From Chitinophaga sp. LS1 (GTDB taxonomy: Bacteria > Bacteroidota > Bacteroidia > Chitinophagales > Chitinophagaceae): a stretch of 64,000 nucleotides of DNA. The position numbers and the translations under genes were made by a program. The DNA lies in NCBI RefSeq assembly GCF_034274695.1, contig NZ_CP128362.1:1054001-1118000 (forward strand), in the 5' to 3' direction. Below, one piece after another: positions 33,732-42,782 of the stretch (position 1 is the stretch's first letter; every line of letters starts with the position of its first letter). The notes beneath the pieces are model-generated. The model had not been told where the DNA came from, made no database searches, and saw only the letters and a list, made by a program, of their open reading frames with translations.

Positions 33732-35690
33732 ATGCAAAAACTACCAGGAGCACTCCTGCTATGCCTCCTCACGTGTAAACTCTCTATCGCCCAAACGGGC
33801 AGTGCCAAAGAACCTGTAAGATACATAGGCGGTGTAACCGTAGATCCTTCTGTTCACGACGGCCGCCTCCGCTGGGCCATCGGCGTGGAAAACAGGCAGG
33901 TACTCAGGGCCAACCGCTCTCACCCTGAACTATCTGACAATTTCGGTTGGACCTACAACCACGCCCCCTTCATCGCCTACTGGAATCACCAATTTTACCT
34001 CCAATACCTCAGTAATCCAGTCAATGAACACGAAGCCCCCGGTCACACCCTTATTATGACCTCCAAAGACGGTCAGCACTGGACCCTGCCACAGGAAGTC
34101 TTTCCTCCTTACCAGGCACCTCCGGGTGTAAAAATTCCCGAAGGGTACAAGGGGTATATGATGCACCAACGCATGGGCTTCTATGTAGCACCCAACGGCC
34201 GCCTGCTCACAGTCGCCTTTTATGGTCATACAGAACACCCTTTCCGTGAAGGCGGCATCGGTCGCGTAGTCAGAGAAATTCACAAAGACGGCACTTTTGG
34301 ACCTATCCATTTTATCCGCTACAGCAGTTATAATAAATGGAATGAAAGCAATACCAGCTTCCCATTCTACACGCACTCCACCGATACAGGTTTTGTAAAT
34401 GCCTGTGCCGCCCTGCTCTCCGACAGGTTAATGAACTTCCAATGGCTAGATGAAGACAGCGGCAACGACGACTTCTATCCCAATTTCAAAACTTATAAAG
34501 ACAGCGTGAACGCACTTTCCTACTTCCATCGCAAAGACGGCAAAGTAGTGGCCCTCTGGAAAAAATCCTGGACAGCCCTCTCTGACGATGAAGGCAAGAC
34601 CTTTTCCAAACCAGTGAGAGTGCCTACTTTACTCATGGCTGGTGGTAAAAACTGGGGCCAGCGAACCAAAGACGGTCGGTATGCAATGGTCTACAATCCT
34701 ATCGAAACACAGGAATACCGGTATCCACTGGCGTTAGTGACCAGTGATGACGGCATCATCTTCGATGATCTGCTGCTTGTACATGGCGAAGTTCCACCCC
34801 GCCGGTTTTATGGTAGATGGAAAGATTTTGGTCCTAATTATATAAGAGGTATTGAAGAAGGCAATGGTGTTCCACCGGGTAATGACATGTGGCTCGCTTA
34901 CAGTGTGAATAAAGAAGATATATGGGTGGCACGTGTACCACTGCCGGTAAAGTATAAAGTCACGGGGCCGGTAAAAGATAATTTCAATGGTACAGGGAAA
35001 GATAATTTCACCGGCACTGTGAAAAACAATACCATCAACACAGGAAAAGACAATTCCATTAGTGATGGCAAAAGCAATTCAATCAGCGCGGGCAAAGATA
35101 ATAGCATCAGTACTGTAAAAGACAATGCCATCAACCCGCTCAAAGACTGGAATATCTACGCCCCTCAATGGGCGACCGTTACCATCGCGAACAACGCCTT
35201 GCGACTTGCTGACAAAGATCCTTACGACTATGCCAGAGCTATTCGCGTATTCAAAGAAAGCAGGCAAACAAAATTACAATTGAAAGTCTCTCCTCAACAA
35301 AACGACCACGGCATGCTGGATATCGACATCACTGACCGATTTGGCAATAGACCTGTGCGCATCAGTTTCAGTGAACAAGGGTACATTACCGCACAGGATG
35401 GGGATTCCATCAAACAACTCCAACCCTACATACCCGGCACCTGGTACACCATCGACATTACGATTACCAATAAAAACTACGATATTACTATCAATAAAAA
35501 GCACTTCCTCCAACACGCACAACTAGCAGAAGCCGTAAAATCAGTAGAACGCCTTTCCTTACGCACGGGCCCTTACAGAAACTTACCCAATCGTAAAACA
35601 CCTAATCAGGTAGAATCTGGTCCATTAGCAGGGGCAGACGATCCACTACCAGAAGCCGTGTTTTACATAGATGATGTACTAATTCAATAA
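33732..35690 (+). CDS. Secreted beta-propeller protein (BNR/sialidase-like fold) with repeat linker
   Basis: 652 residues. The signal peptide ends near LSIAQ. Residues about 25-410 form a BNR-type propeller (LIMTSKDGQHW, ALSDDEGKTFSKPVR, LVTSDDGIIFDD). Residues about 414-469 are seven 8-residue repeats, and about 475-650 look like a jelly-roll carbohydrate-binding or laminin-G-like domain (WNIYAPQWATVTIANNALRL). An exo-glycosidase acting on plant or host sugars is likely; a GH145-type rhamnosidase is only a guess. The gene ends inside the convergent acetyltransferase gene (12-bp overlap). Confidence 0.7.
   Translation: MQKLPGALLLCLLTCKLSIAQTGSAKEPVRYIGGVTVDPSVHDGRLRWAIGVENRQVLRANRSHPELSDNFGWTYNHAPFIAYWNHQFYLQYLSNPVNEHEAPGHTLIMTSKDGQHWTLPQEVFPPYQAPPGVKIPEGYKGYMMHQRMGFYVAPNGRLLTVAFYGHTEHPFREGGIGRVVREIHKDGTFGPIHFIRYSSYNKWNESNTSFPFYTHSTDTGFVNACAALLSDRLMNFQWLDEDSGNDDFYPNFKTYKDSVNALSYFHRKDGKVVALWKKSWTALSDDEGKTFSKPVRVPTLLMAGGKNWGQRTKDGRYAMVYNPIETQEYRYPLALVTSDDGIIFDDLLLVHGEVPPRRFYGRWKDFGPNYIRGIEEGNGVPPGNDMWLAYSVNKEDIWVARVPLPVKYKVTGPVKDNFNGTGKDNFTGTVKNNTINTGKDNSISDGKSNSISAGKDNSISTVKDNAINPLKDWNIYAPQWATVTIANNALRLADKDPYDYARAIRVFKESRQTKLQLKVSPQQNDHGMLDIDITDRFGNRPVRISFSEQGYITAQDGDSIKQLQPYIPGTWYTIDITITNKNYDITINKKHFLQHAQLAEAVKSVERLSLRTGPYRNLPNRKTPNQVESGPLAGADDPLPEAVFYIDDVLIQ
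34971..35138 (+). repeat. Seven in-frame 24-bp repeats
   Basis: Seven contiguous 24-bp units, for example GGCAAAGATAATAGCATCAG, encode the eight-residue motif GKDNSIST with variation. No indel breaks the register. They form a flexible linker between the propeller and C-terminal domain of the 33732 protein. Confidence 0.95.
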
Positions 35691-36122
35691 TAAATCACAA
35701 TTCAATTCAACACCATCCACCGTCGCCCCCATCTTTTGATAAAACTCAATCGCATGGTGGTTCCAATTGGATACCTGCCACCTCACCTTTTTACAATTCC
35801 GGGAACGGGCCAGTTCAATCACCGATTGCAACAAGCCCTTCCCCATTCCCTGCCCTCTCACAGAAGGCTGTAGATAAAGGTCATCCAGGTACAGTGCCTT
35901 CCCACTCCAGGAATAATACGTCCAGAAGAAAGTAGCAAACCCTACAATGATACCATCAACCTCCACCACAAATGCCTGAAACAGCTCCTTATCAGCCAGC
36001 ATCTGCTCAGGGGTAATACTGACCTTATCCTCTGATTTCTGGAAAACAGCAAACTCGCGAATTAGCAAAAAAATAGCTGGAAAATCTTTTTCTGTAGCAA
36101 GTCGGATAGAAAATGGTTGCAT
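35679..36122 (-). CDS. GNAT family N-acetyltransferase (diamine acetyltransferase-like)
   Basis: 147 residues. IRLATEKDFPAIFLLIREFA at the N terminus, the LYLDDLYLQPSVRGQGMGKG segment (acetyl-CoA-binding R-G-Q-G-M-G) and WNHHAIEFYQKMGAT near the C terminus match the SSAT-like group, which acetylates polyamines or other small amines. The length is right for the family. It overlaps the convergent propeller gene by 12 bp. Confidence 0.9.
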   Translation of the reverse strand: MQPFSIRLATEKDFPAIFLLIREFAVFQKSEDKVSITPEQMLADKELFQAFVVEVDGIIVGFATFFWTYYSWSGKALYLDDLYLQPSVRGQGMGKGLLQSVIELARSRNCKKVRWQVSNWNHHAIEFYQKMGATVDGVELNCDLLLN

Positions 36123-36293
36123 AACTTTGTCCGCTGAAATTTTGAAGGAATACCAATAAAAGGTAATCAGATTAATGGAATTTCGATAGTCCTTAGGCTG
36201 CTATATTTTACTATCCATATTCCACGCCGTTAAATAACTGGTTTATAGCCAATGATTGAATCGGCAGTTTGTGTATCTTGGCTACGGTATTCG

Positions 36294-36441
36294 TGCTCAG
36301 TTACCAAAAACGGATCGCCGCTCACCTTCAATGAGCTTCGCAAAACGGATTGCCACTCATGACCATTGAGCTACGCAAAAACGAATTACCGTCCTCGTTC
36401 AATGAGCTACCAAAAACGAATTACCACCCACGTCCAATGAA
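36294..36441 (+). repeat. Tandem array of 35-36 bp, ending in the start codon of the GH39-like gene
   Basis: CAATGAGCT-type cores lie at 36329, 36364 (cattgag), 36400 and 36435, with the A-rich caaaaacgaattaccac segment between them; an older unit begins near 36294. The last core is the gene's own CAATGA, so each unit carries a copy of the start codon region. Confidence 0.85.
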
Positions 36442-38104
36442 ATTCAGATCACTGCTAACGATTTGTTGCCTGTATACCATTGCCACCTTTGGCCAGACCG
36501 CCATCCAGGTAGACCTCAAAAATGAAAAAGGCCCGCTCAAACCCATCTGGGCCTGGTTTGGCTATGATGAGCCAAATTATACCTATATGAAAGATGGGAA
36601 GAAACTGCTTTCTGAACTGGCAGCCCTCAGTCCCGTTCCCGTGTATGTACGTGCACATAACCTGATGAACACAGGCGATGGCGAAGCCGCCCTGAAATGG
36701 GGTTCTACAAATATGTATACGGAAGATGCAAATGGAAACCCTGTTTACAACTGGCGAATTGTTGACTCCATTTTCGACACCTATATCAACCGGAAAATGA
36801 AACCGCTGGCACAGATTGGTTTTATGCCGGAAGCATTATCCACACATCCCACTCCTTATAGACATTACTGGCAACCAGGACATGATTACAAAGAGATTTG
36901 TACCGGCTGGGCCTATCCTCCCAAAGACTATAACAAATGGGAAGAACTGATTTACCAATGGGTAAAACATTGCGTAGCCCGCTATGGAAAAGCAGAAGTA
37001 GAAAGCTGGTATTGGGAACTTTGGAATGAAGCAGATGGATACTATCTAATGGTGGATGACAAGATACCTACTTACTGCAAAATGTACGACTATGCATCTG
37101 CTGGTGTAAAACGCGCCTTGCCAACAGCCAGAGTGGGTGGTCCGCATGCTACAGGTGGAGCAGGAGAGTTCATGCGTCGGTTTATTACCCATTGTTTAAA
37201 AGAGAAAAACGAAGCCACCGGACAAATCGGTGCACCTATTGATTTCCTTGCCTTTCATGCGAAAGGGGCACCTGTGTTTACTAATAATCGGGTACGCATG
37301 GGCATGAATAATCAATTAAAAGATGTGAACCGGCATTTAAAGATCATTTCTTCTTTTCCGGAACTAAAGAATATCCCCATTATTATTGGTGAATCCGATC
37401 CTGAAGGTTGTGCTGCCTGTGGAATGAAAACAGATCCGCAGAATGCTTATAGAAATGGAACGATGTATTCAAGTTACACGGCGGCCTCTATTGCACGTAT
37501 CATTGAGTTAAATGACAGTTATGGCACGAATATCATTGGTGCGGTAAATTGGTCTTTTGAATTTGAGAATCAACCCTGGTTTTATGGTTTTAGAGAATTG
37601 GCGACAAATGGTGTGGATAAACCTGTCTTAAATGTATTCCGGATGATGGGGATGATGTCAGGTACCAGGTTAGCCATTACTGGTGATGTAGCATATGATG
37701 CGCAATCTATTATGGCAAATGGAGTAAGAGGTGATAAAACCGATGTAAATGCGCTGGCAGCTGCCTCCAAAACAGCTACGACTATTTTATTATGGAATTA
37801 TCATGATGATGATATTACCACGGGAGCATCAACAGTGGAATTAACTATTCAAAATATGCCCGGTAAAAAAGCGACACTTCATCATTATCGGATCGATCAG
37901 GAGTATAGTAATTCATATGAGGTGTGGAAGAAAATGGGATCACCTGCATCACCGACTCCGGCACAGTATACTACGCTGGAAAAGGCTGGGCAATTGGCTT
38001 TACTGAATGCACCTGAGAAAATCAAAATCACAAATGGTATTTACAAACTAAAAATAAATCTGCCAAGACAAGCGGTGTCACTGATTAAAATTACTTACGA
38101 GTAA
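36437..38104 (+). CDS. GH39-like glycoside hydrolase (beta-xylosidase type)
   Basis: 555 residues from ATG 36437. The upstream in-frame extension to 36350 is made of array units, and this ATG starts the signal peptide MKFRSLLTICCLYTIATFGQ. The acid/base motif is in ELWNEAD (W-N-E) and the nucleophile Glu is probably in IIGESDPEG, as in clan GH-A. A beta domain follows the barrel. It would cleave beta-linked xylose or another sugar in the periplasm. It carries no lipobox. Confidence 0.8.
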   Translation: MKFRSLLTICCLYTIATFGQTAIQVDLKNEKGPLKPIWAWFGYDEPNYTYMKDGKKLLSELAALSPVPVYVRAHNLMNTGDGEAALKWGSTNMYTEDANGNPVYNWRIVDSIFDTYINRKMKPLAQIGFMPEALSTHPTPYRHYWQPGHDYKEICTGWAYPPKDYNKWEELIYQWVKHCVARYGKAEVESWYWELWNEADGYYLMVDDKIPTYCKMYDYASAGVKRALPTARVGGPHATGGAGEFMRRFITHCLKEKNEATGQIGAPIDFLAFHAKGAPVFTNNRVRMGMNNQLKDVNRHLKIISSFPELKNIPIIIGESDPEGCAACGMKTDPQNAYRNGTMYSSYTAASIARIIELNDSYGTNIIGAVNWSFEFENQPWFYGFRELATNGVDKPVLNVFRMMGMMSGTRLAITGDVAYDAQSIMANGVRGDKTDVNALAAASKTATTILLWNYHDDDITTGASTVELTIQNMPGKKATLHHYRIDQEYSNSYEVWKKMGSPASPTPAQYTTLEKAGQLALLNAPEKIKITNGIYKLKINLPRQAVSLIKITYE

Positions 38105-38111
38105 AATTTCA

Positions 38112-38157
38112 GTATCATTCATCTGATTTGCCTGAAAGCAAATCAGATGAATGATAC
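38112..38157 (+). terminator. Perfect 20-bp terminator hairpin
   Basis: Arms 38112-38131 and 38138-38157 are exact reverse complements with the loop CTGAAA, 8 bp after the GH39-like stop codon. Confidence 0.8.
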
Positions 38158-38216
38158 AATTCACTTTTCTTTCGACATCCTCACAAAATCAGCCGTAAAT
38201 ACCCCTTTCGGGATCA

Positions 38217-39098
38217 TTACAGATCTCCTTTATTTTCAATCTTTCCTTGTGTTAATTCTCTTGCCGCCTCCTGCCACGCGCTATCCTGCGGATAAAACGC
38301 ACTTCTCAGATACGCCCATGTCAATTGCTGTACTGCTGCTACTCTTGCAGGATTTTCATCTGAAGTCTCTGTTACAAGATAACCAGAAATACCACCCAGC
38401 AAATGTTCTCCACCATATAATACGGCCAATGATTTAGGGCCCGGACTCAATGTATATGGATCCGTAAACCAATCCCAGCCACGCACTGTCAAAGGTGAAA
38501 TATCTTTATCACCTGCCACTACCAATGTCGGCTTTTTCATTCCACTAAAATCAGGATTCATAAACGAGTAATGCGTTGCTGCAAACTCGCTCAGATCTTT
38601 ACCACCATTTCCACCGGCACATAACAATATCCCAACCTGAATACGCGCATCAGACATATCTATATCTTCTCCAATCACGCGCATGCCCAACAACATCCCT
38701 GTGGTCTGTGCACCAAATGAATGTCCAACAGCTGCAATACGAGTCGTATCCACGCGCTCACTCAAACCAGGCACCACACAAATAATATCATCTATATGAT
38801 CCAGCACCTGTTTCATATCAGTTACCCGAATCTTCCAGATATCAGGCGTCCGCACATCATCCGGACTCAAACCTATTCTTTTCGAATCCAGAAAACTGGG
38901 CTGTATCACCACAAATCCCCTCGCCGCCCAATAATTGACAAGCGGTGCATATCCATCCAATGAATTACCATAACCATGTGCAAACAAAATAACGGGGAGC
39001 TGGTTACCTTTGATTGGAGCCGAAATCCGTACCTGTAAATCTAAACCACGTTCTGGTGCAGAAAGCACAACAGGACTAACTGAAATAACTTTTTCCAT
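38217..39098 (-). CDS. Alpha/beta hydrolase, PAF-acetylhydrolase/chlorophyllase-like
   Basis: 293 residues with no signal peptide. LPVILFAHGYGNSLDGYAPL gives the oxyanion region, AAVGHSFGAQTTG the Ser elbow, VVAGDKDISP the acid, and GGEHLLGG the His. This matches the dienelactone hydrolase/chlorophyllase-like esterases. The substrate is unknown. A tandem array fills the gap to the next gene. Confidence 0.85.
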   Translation of the reverse strand: MEKVISVSPVVLSAPERGLDLQVRISAPIKGNQLPVILFAHGYGNSLDGYAPLVNYWAARGFVVIQPSFLDSKRIGLSPDDVRTPDIWKIRVTDMKQVLDHIDDIICVVPGLSERVDTTRIAAVGHSFGAQTTGMLLGMRVIGEDIDMSDARIQVGILLCAGGNGGKDLSEFAATHYSFMNPDFSGMKKPTLVVAGDKDISPLTVRGWDWFTDPYTLSPGPKSLAVLYGGEHLLGGISGYLVTETSDENPARVAAVQQLTWAYLRSAFYPQDSAWQEAARELTQGKIENKGDL

Positions 39099-39164
39099 GA
39101 GCTTTTTTTACAAAGCTCCGCCGAAAATACCTGTGCCAATAATGACAATCAAACCAATCATTAA

Positions 39165-39422
39165 GATTTTCAAACCTCTTGCAAAATGTCTGCTGATCTG
39201 TATCAATATCTCACCCAAGCTTACCAAACAGGAACTACCCACTATTTACCATTTGCAAAATAACTACGGCCTGGAATCAATACCTCACCCTAGCTAACTA
39301 AACAAAAACTATCCACTACTTCCCCTTTACAAAAAGATTCCTGCTCCGCATCAATACCTCACCCAAGCTAACAAAAACCACCTACTACTTCCCCTTTGCA
39401 AAATGACTCCTCACCCTCGTCA
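39165..39422. repeat. Degenerate 74-bp array copying the 3' end of the Crp/Fnr gene
   Basis: CAATACCTCACCC-type segments lie at 39204, 39278 and 39352, 74 bp apart, and align with CAACGTCTCTCTC at 39421 inside the Crp/Fnr gene. The segment ctacttcccctttgcaaaa, which holds the gene's stop, is repeated as well. The units are thus copies of the last 15 or so codons plus the downstream sequence. Confidence 0.75.
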
Positions 39423-39966
39423 ACGTCTCTCTCGACATCCCTAAATACGAAGCCACCATATGCAATGGCACCCTATTAAAAATATCCGGATACTCCTCCA
39501 CAAATGCCAGATACCGCTCTTCCGGCGTCGCACTGATCTGTTTATAAATCCTTTGCTGACTCGCATTATAACTATTCGACTGCAACCGATCCACCAAAGG
39601 TTTCAGTAAAGGAATCTGCTCCAACAAAAGCAAAAACGACTCCTTCGCCACAATCACCAACTCACTCTCCTCCAACGCCTGTATATTATACTGCGCCGGC
39701 GTACCATTACTATAACTCTCATTATCCGTAATCCACCAATCCTTAACCACAAACTTGAATGTATGCTCATTCCCTCCATCATCCAACCGATAAGATCGCA
39801 AACACCCACTCACCACAAACGCACTAAACCTACACACCTCTCCTTCCTGCAACAAAAACTCCTTCTTTTTTAAAACTTTAGAAACACAATGCGTCTCCAT
39901 CAACTCCAACTCCTGCGGAGTCAAATTGATCTTATCACTAAAATATGCAGCCAGCGCACTAAACAT
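39385..39966 (-). CDS. Crp/Fnr family transcriptional regulator
   Basis: 193 residues from ATG 39966; the TTG at 39990 overlaps a promoter-like TTTGACGCA. Effector beta-roll domain (FLLQEGEVCRFSAFV) and C-terminal helix-turn-helix with MVASYLGMSRETLTRVR. Close paralogue of the 1378 regulator. It is divergent from the crotonase gene 81 bp away. The 3' end is duplicated in the downstream array. Confidence 0.85.
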   Translation of the reverse strand: MFSALAAYFSDKINLTPQELELMETHCVSKVLKKKEFLLQEGEVCRFSAFVVSGCLRSYRLDDGGNEHTFKFVVKDWWITDNESYSNGTPAQYNIQALEESELVIVAKESFLLLLEQIPLLKPLVDRLQSNSYNASQQRIYKQISATPEERYLAFVEEYPDIFNRVPLHMVASYLGMSRETLTRVRSHFAKGK

Positions 39967-40047
39967 CTTATCAATTAAATTTTGCGTCAAATGACTTTTT
40001 TTCCCCTACCCGGGACAATGACCTTTGCTTCATAAAATTAACAAATC

Positions 40048-40854
40048 ATGGATAAATTGAATGTAGACATCCGGAATGGAGTAGCTTTCGCCTCGATCAA
40101 TAACCCACCCATGAACGTGCTGGATGCCCCGCTCATGATCTCCCTGGCACAATTCGTTGCCGCTATGCAGGAGGACAAAACTGTACAGGTCATCGTCTTC
40201 CAAAGCGCAGATCCAGACTATTTCATCGCCCATGGCGATATGAATTACATCGTCAATCCCGCGTCCTTTGCCGACCTGGCCACCCCTGAAATGTTGCAGG
40301 CGCCGATCAATCCCATGCAACAACTACATGAACAGATCCGCCAGCTCCCACAGGTGACCATCGCTATCATTGACGGCTATGTACGTGGCGGAGGCAATGA
40401 ACTGGCCCTTGCCTGCGACATGCGTTTTGCCTCCCTTGAAAAGGCACGTTTTGCCCAACCAGAAACCTTAATGGGCATCATCCCTGGTGGTGGCGGCACC
40501 CAATACCTAACCAGATTAATCGGCAGAGCACGTGCACTGGAGGTCATTCTCGGCGGAGAATTATTAGATGGTCTACAGGCAGAAAAATATGGCCTTGTCA
40601 ACCGTGCATTGCCACAGGCAACACTATATAATTACGTCAATACCCTCGCCACCCGCATCGCCACTCTCCCCGAAGATGTCGCGGCATCAGCTGTAAAAGC
40701 AATCGATGCAAACGACCTGGCCACTGAAAACCAGCTATGTATGAGCCTCTTCACCAGACCTGTTACCTTAGCACGTACCAAAGCCGCCATGGAGGCCGGT
40801 GCACAGACACGCGAAGGCGAGAAAGACCTGGAAGGGATACTAAATAAACTGTGA
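40048..40854 (+). CDS. Enoyl-CoA hydratase/isomerase (crotonase) family protein
   Basis: 268 residues. The oxyanion-hole residues are in the HGDMNYIV stretch, the catalytic Glu pair in RGGGNELALACD and FAQPETLMG, and IIPGGGGTQYLTRLIG is the family's binding loop. Both Glu are kept, which supports hydratase activity on an acyl-CoA. It is divergent from a Crp/Fnr regulator, which may control it. The stop TGA is followed in the same frame by the next ORF. Confidence 0.9.
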   Translation: MDKLNVDIRNGVAFASINNPPMNVLDAPLMISLAQFVAAMQEDKTVQVIVFQSADPDYFIAHGDMNYIVNPASFADLATPEMLQAPINPMQQLHEQIRQLPQVTIAIIDGYVRGGGNELALACDMRFASLEKARFAQPETLMGIIPGGGGTQYLTRLIGRARALEVILGGELLDGLQAEKYGLVNRALPQATLYNYVNTLATRIATLPEDVAASAVKAIDANDLATENQLCMSLFTRPVTLARTKAAMEAGAQTREGEKDLEGILNKL

Positions 40855-40859
40855 TTTAT

Positions 40860-40867
40860 TATCTTTG
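40860..40867 (+). promoter_or_regulatory. -7 box TATCTTTG upstream of a missing start
   Basis: Full TAnnTTTG match. The codon 5 nt downstream, where other genes have ATG, is AGG (40873-40875). Confidence 0.45.
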
Positions 40868-40914
40868 CGAACAGGTACCGTGAAATCAGCACCGTATCTG
40901 TTCCTGACAAACCT

Positions 40915-41745
40915 TTGCAGGAATACCTGCAGGGATATATCAGCAAAAAATACGGAGAACAGTACCAGCAGAATAATGGTAAATACCTACTCTGCCTGGT
41001 ACAGCTCTTCCGGATTAATGATCATCGTAATGCTCCTGAAAGATCATATGTACGTATCAAAGGAGCCACTTTTTTATCGCCGGATAACCAGCAATTCCAA
41101 CTCCCCTGTCAGTTCGATACCTCACTGGTAGATGCTGACAAACATGCCAGCCGCGACCATAGCTGGAATATGGCCAGAGCCATTGATATGTTCATGACCG
41201 CTGCTGACAAACAAAATGTAACGGGTACACCTCATTCCAGCCAGGAAATCATAGCCTGGGAGCGATATCAACAACCCATCTACACAACCACCAACTATAT
41301 AGATGGTGTGTATATGAGTTATAAGGAGTTTTTAAAAAATGCCCCTGCTGTGAATAACTTTACCATTAAGACGGAACCTGGCAAAGCCCATGTATATCAT
41401 ATCCATGATGATAGCAGTCGCAATGTGATTCCTGAACCATGGGGTATTTGTTACAAAGGACAATTATTCAGGTGTAAATGGAATAACTTTATCCCACTGA
41501 AACGAAGTGGACTGGCATTTAACATTATTGACAAGGATGCTGCGGATAGTGCCGTATTTGTGAAAGTATCAGGAGGACAGATAGTCGATGCAGTCGCAGC
41601 TTCAATATTTACAGGATATCTTGTTTTACCGTGGATGGGTCAGACGGATGGCCGCTCCAATTACTTTATCACCTATCAGTCCGATCTGGTAGATCGTCCA
41701 TACGCTGGCATGATCGACCCGTTCACAGGAGAACTGATGTTCTGA
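40915..41745 (+). CDS. Hypothetical protein without an ATG start (possible 5'-truncated gene)
   Basis: From TTG 40915, 276 residues. The frame stays open upstream to the crotonase TGA, reading NRYREISTVSVPDKP, and contains no ATG or GTG. The C half has GVYMSYKEFLKNAPAVNNF, a motif of an unnamed Chitinophaga-type family whose members usually carry a signal peptide; here none is present. Either the N terminus has been lost, or AGG at 40873 replaces ATG after a TATCTTTG box, or it is translated by read-through of TGA. Function unknown. Confidence 0.55.
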   Translation: MQEYLQGYISKKYGEQYQQNNGKYLLCLVQLFRINDHRNAPERSYVRIKGATFLSPDNQQFQLPCQFDTSLVDADKHASRDHSWNMARAIDMFMTAADKQNVTGTPHSSQEIIAWERYQQPIYTTTNYIDGVYMSYKEFLKNAPAVNNFTIKTEPGKAHVYHIHDDSSRNVIPEPWGICYKGQLFRCKWNNFIPLKRSGLAFNIIDKDAADSAVFVKVSGGQIVDAVAASIFTGYLVLPWMGQTDGRSNYFITYQSDLVDRPYAGMIDPFTGELMF

Positions 41746-41750
41746 TAACA

Positions 41751-42308
41751 ATGCAATTACTCAGAGACCATATTGAAAAAATACTACCGCTCACGGATGA
41801 AGAATTTTCATTTGTGCAGACACTCTTTACCACTAAAAAGTATAAGAAACATCAGTACCTTATACAGGAAGGGGAGGAGGTAAAGTATTGTTACCTGGTC
41901 ATTTCCGGTTTGTTAAAACTGGTCTATAATGATGACAACGGGAAAGACCACATTGTCTCCTTCGCCATGGAAGACTGGTGGGAAAGTGACTACTCTGCAT
42001 TTTATACCCAGTCAGTTGCCACCATGTCTTTAGAATGTATAGAAGACACAGAAGTCTACTGTTTCTCCTTCGAAAATTATAAAAAGCTTTGCGCGGAACT
42101 GCCTAAAATGGAACGTTTTTTCCTGCAGAAATCCACCTTTGGTTTCCTGGCGGCACAGCGCCGTATTCTCTCATTGCTTACTTCTAATGCCAAAGAGCGG
42201 TATGAACAGTTACTCAAACAACATCCGTCCCTGTTACAGCGGGTTCCCAAAAGTTTGCTGGCAGCCTACCTGGGGGTATCCAGGGAGACCCTGAGCCGGT
42301 TGGTGTGA
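41751..42308 (+). CDS. Crp/Fnr family transcriptional regulator
   Basis: 185 residues from ATG 41751, five bases after the previous stop; the frame stays open upstream to 41631 inside the previous gene. Effector beta-roll (YLIQEGEEVKYCYLVISG) and a helix-turn-helix LAAYLGVSRETLSRLV that ends the protein early, so the C terminus is about 8 residues shorter than in its two paralogues in this window. Confidence 0.85.
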   Translation: MQLLRDHIEKILPLTDEEFSFVQTLFTTKKYKKHQYLIQEGEEVKYCYLVISGLLKLVYNDDNGKDHIVSFAMEDWWESDYSAFYTQSVATMSLECIEDTEVYCFSFENYKKLCAELPKMERFFLQKSTFGFLAAQRRILSLLTSNAKERYEQLLKQHPSLLQRVPKSLLAAYLGVSRETLSRLV

Positions 42309-42310
42309 CA

Positions 42311-42335
42311 TACCTCACAGCATAATAGTGAGGTA
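42311..42335 (+). terminator. Short 8-bp hairpin
   Basis: TACCTCAC pairs with GTGAGGTA over a 9-nt loop. There is no T-run, so this is a weak candidate. Confidence 0.35.
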
Positions 42336-42376
42336 GATCAAGGGCTAAATTCCCTCCTTATCCTGAGCTTTGCCTC

Positions 42377-42766
42377 ATGGAAACAAGAAGCATCAATCCC
42401 TGGACCTGGCAGGACGAACGTAGTTATTCCCAGGCAATAGAAGTAAAGAACGCCACCAGCACCCTGTACTGTGCAGGACAAGCAGCCGTATTCCCGGATG
42501 GCACCTCCAGCAATGAGGATATGAAAAGCCAGTTGCTCCTCGCCATCGCCAACCTGGAGCAGGTCATTTCAGCAGCCGGGTATACACCCAAAGGCATTGT
42601 CAGATTAAACATCTACACAACATCTTCAGCAGACCTCTGGCCACACTTTCCCTTACTACAGGAGTGGATTGCAAAACATGGCATCCGGCAGGCGACCACC
42701 CTCATGGAAGTAAAATCCCTTTTCGAAACATTGCAGGTAGAACTGGAAGCTACAGTAGTAAAATAA
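42377..42766 (+). CDS. RidA family protein
   Basis: 129 residues. The RidA fold is marked by TLYCAGQAAVFPDG, the QLLLAIANLEQVISAAG helix, IVRLNIYTTSSAD and a C-terminal ATTLMEVKSLFETLQVELEA. The usual catalytic Arg near the C terminus (as in R-x-x-x-E) is not obvious, so it may belong to a RidA subgroup without imine deaminase activity. Cytoplasmic. It follows a Crp/Fnr gene. Confidence 0.85.
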   Translation: METRSINPWTWQDERSYSQAIEVKNATSTLYCAGQAAVFPDGTSSNEDMKSQLLLAIANLEQVISAAGYTPKGIVRLNIYTTSSADLWPHFPLLQEWIAKHGIRQATTLMEVKSLFETLQVELEATVVK

Positions 42767-42768
42767 TC

Positions 42769-42776
42769 CTAATTTT
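42769..42776 (+). promoter_or_regulatory. -7 box TAATTTTG
   Basis: Full TAnnTTTG match, 6 nt before ATG 42783, two bases after the RidA stop codon. Confidence 0.5.
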
Positions 42777-42782
42777 GTGCCC

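Noticed and set aside
36350..36436. ATG upstream start of the GH39-like gene
   Set aside because: The extension is made of tandem repeat units and would hide the signal peptide that starts at 36437.
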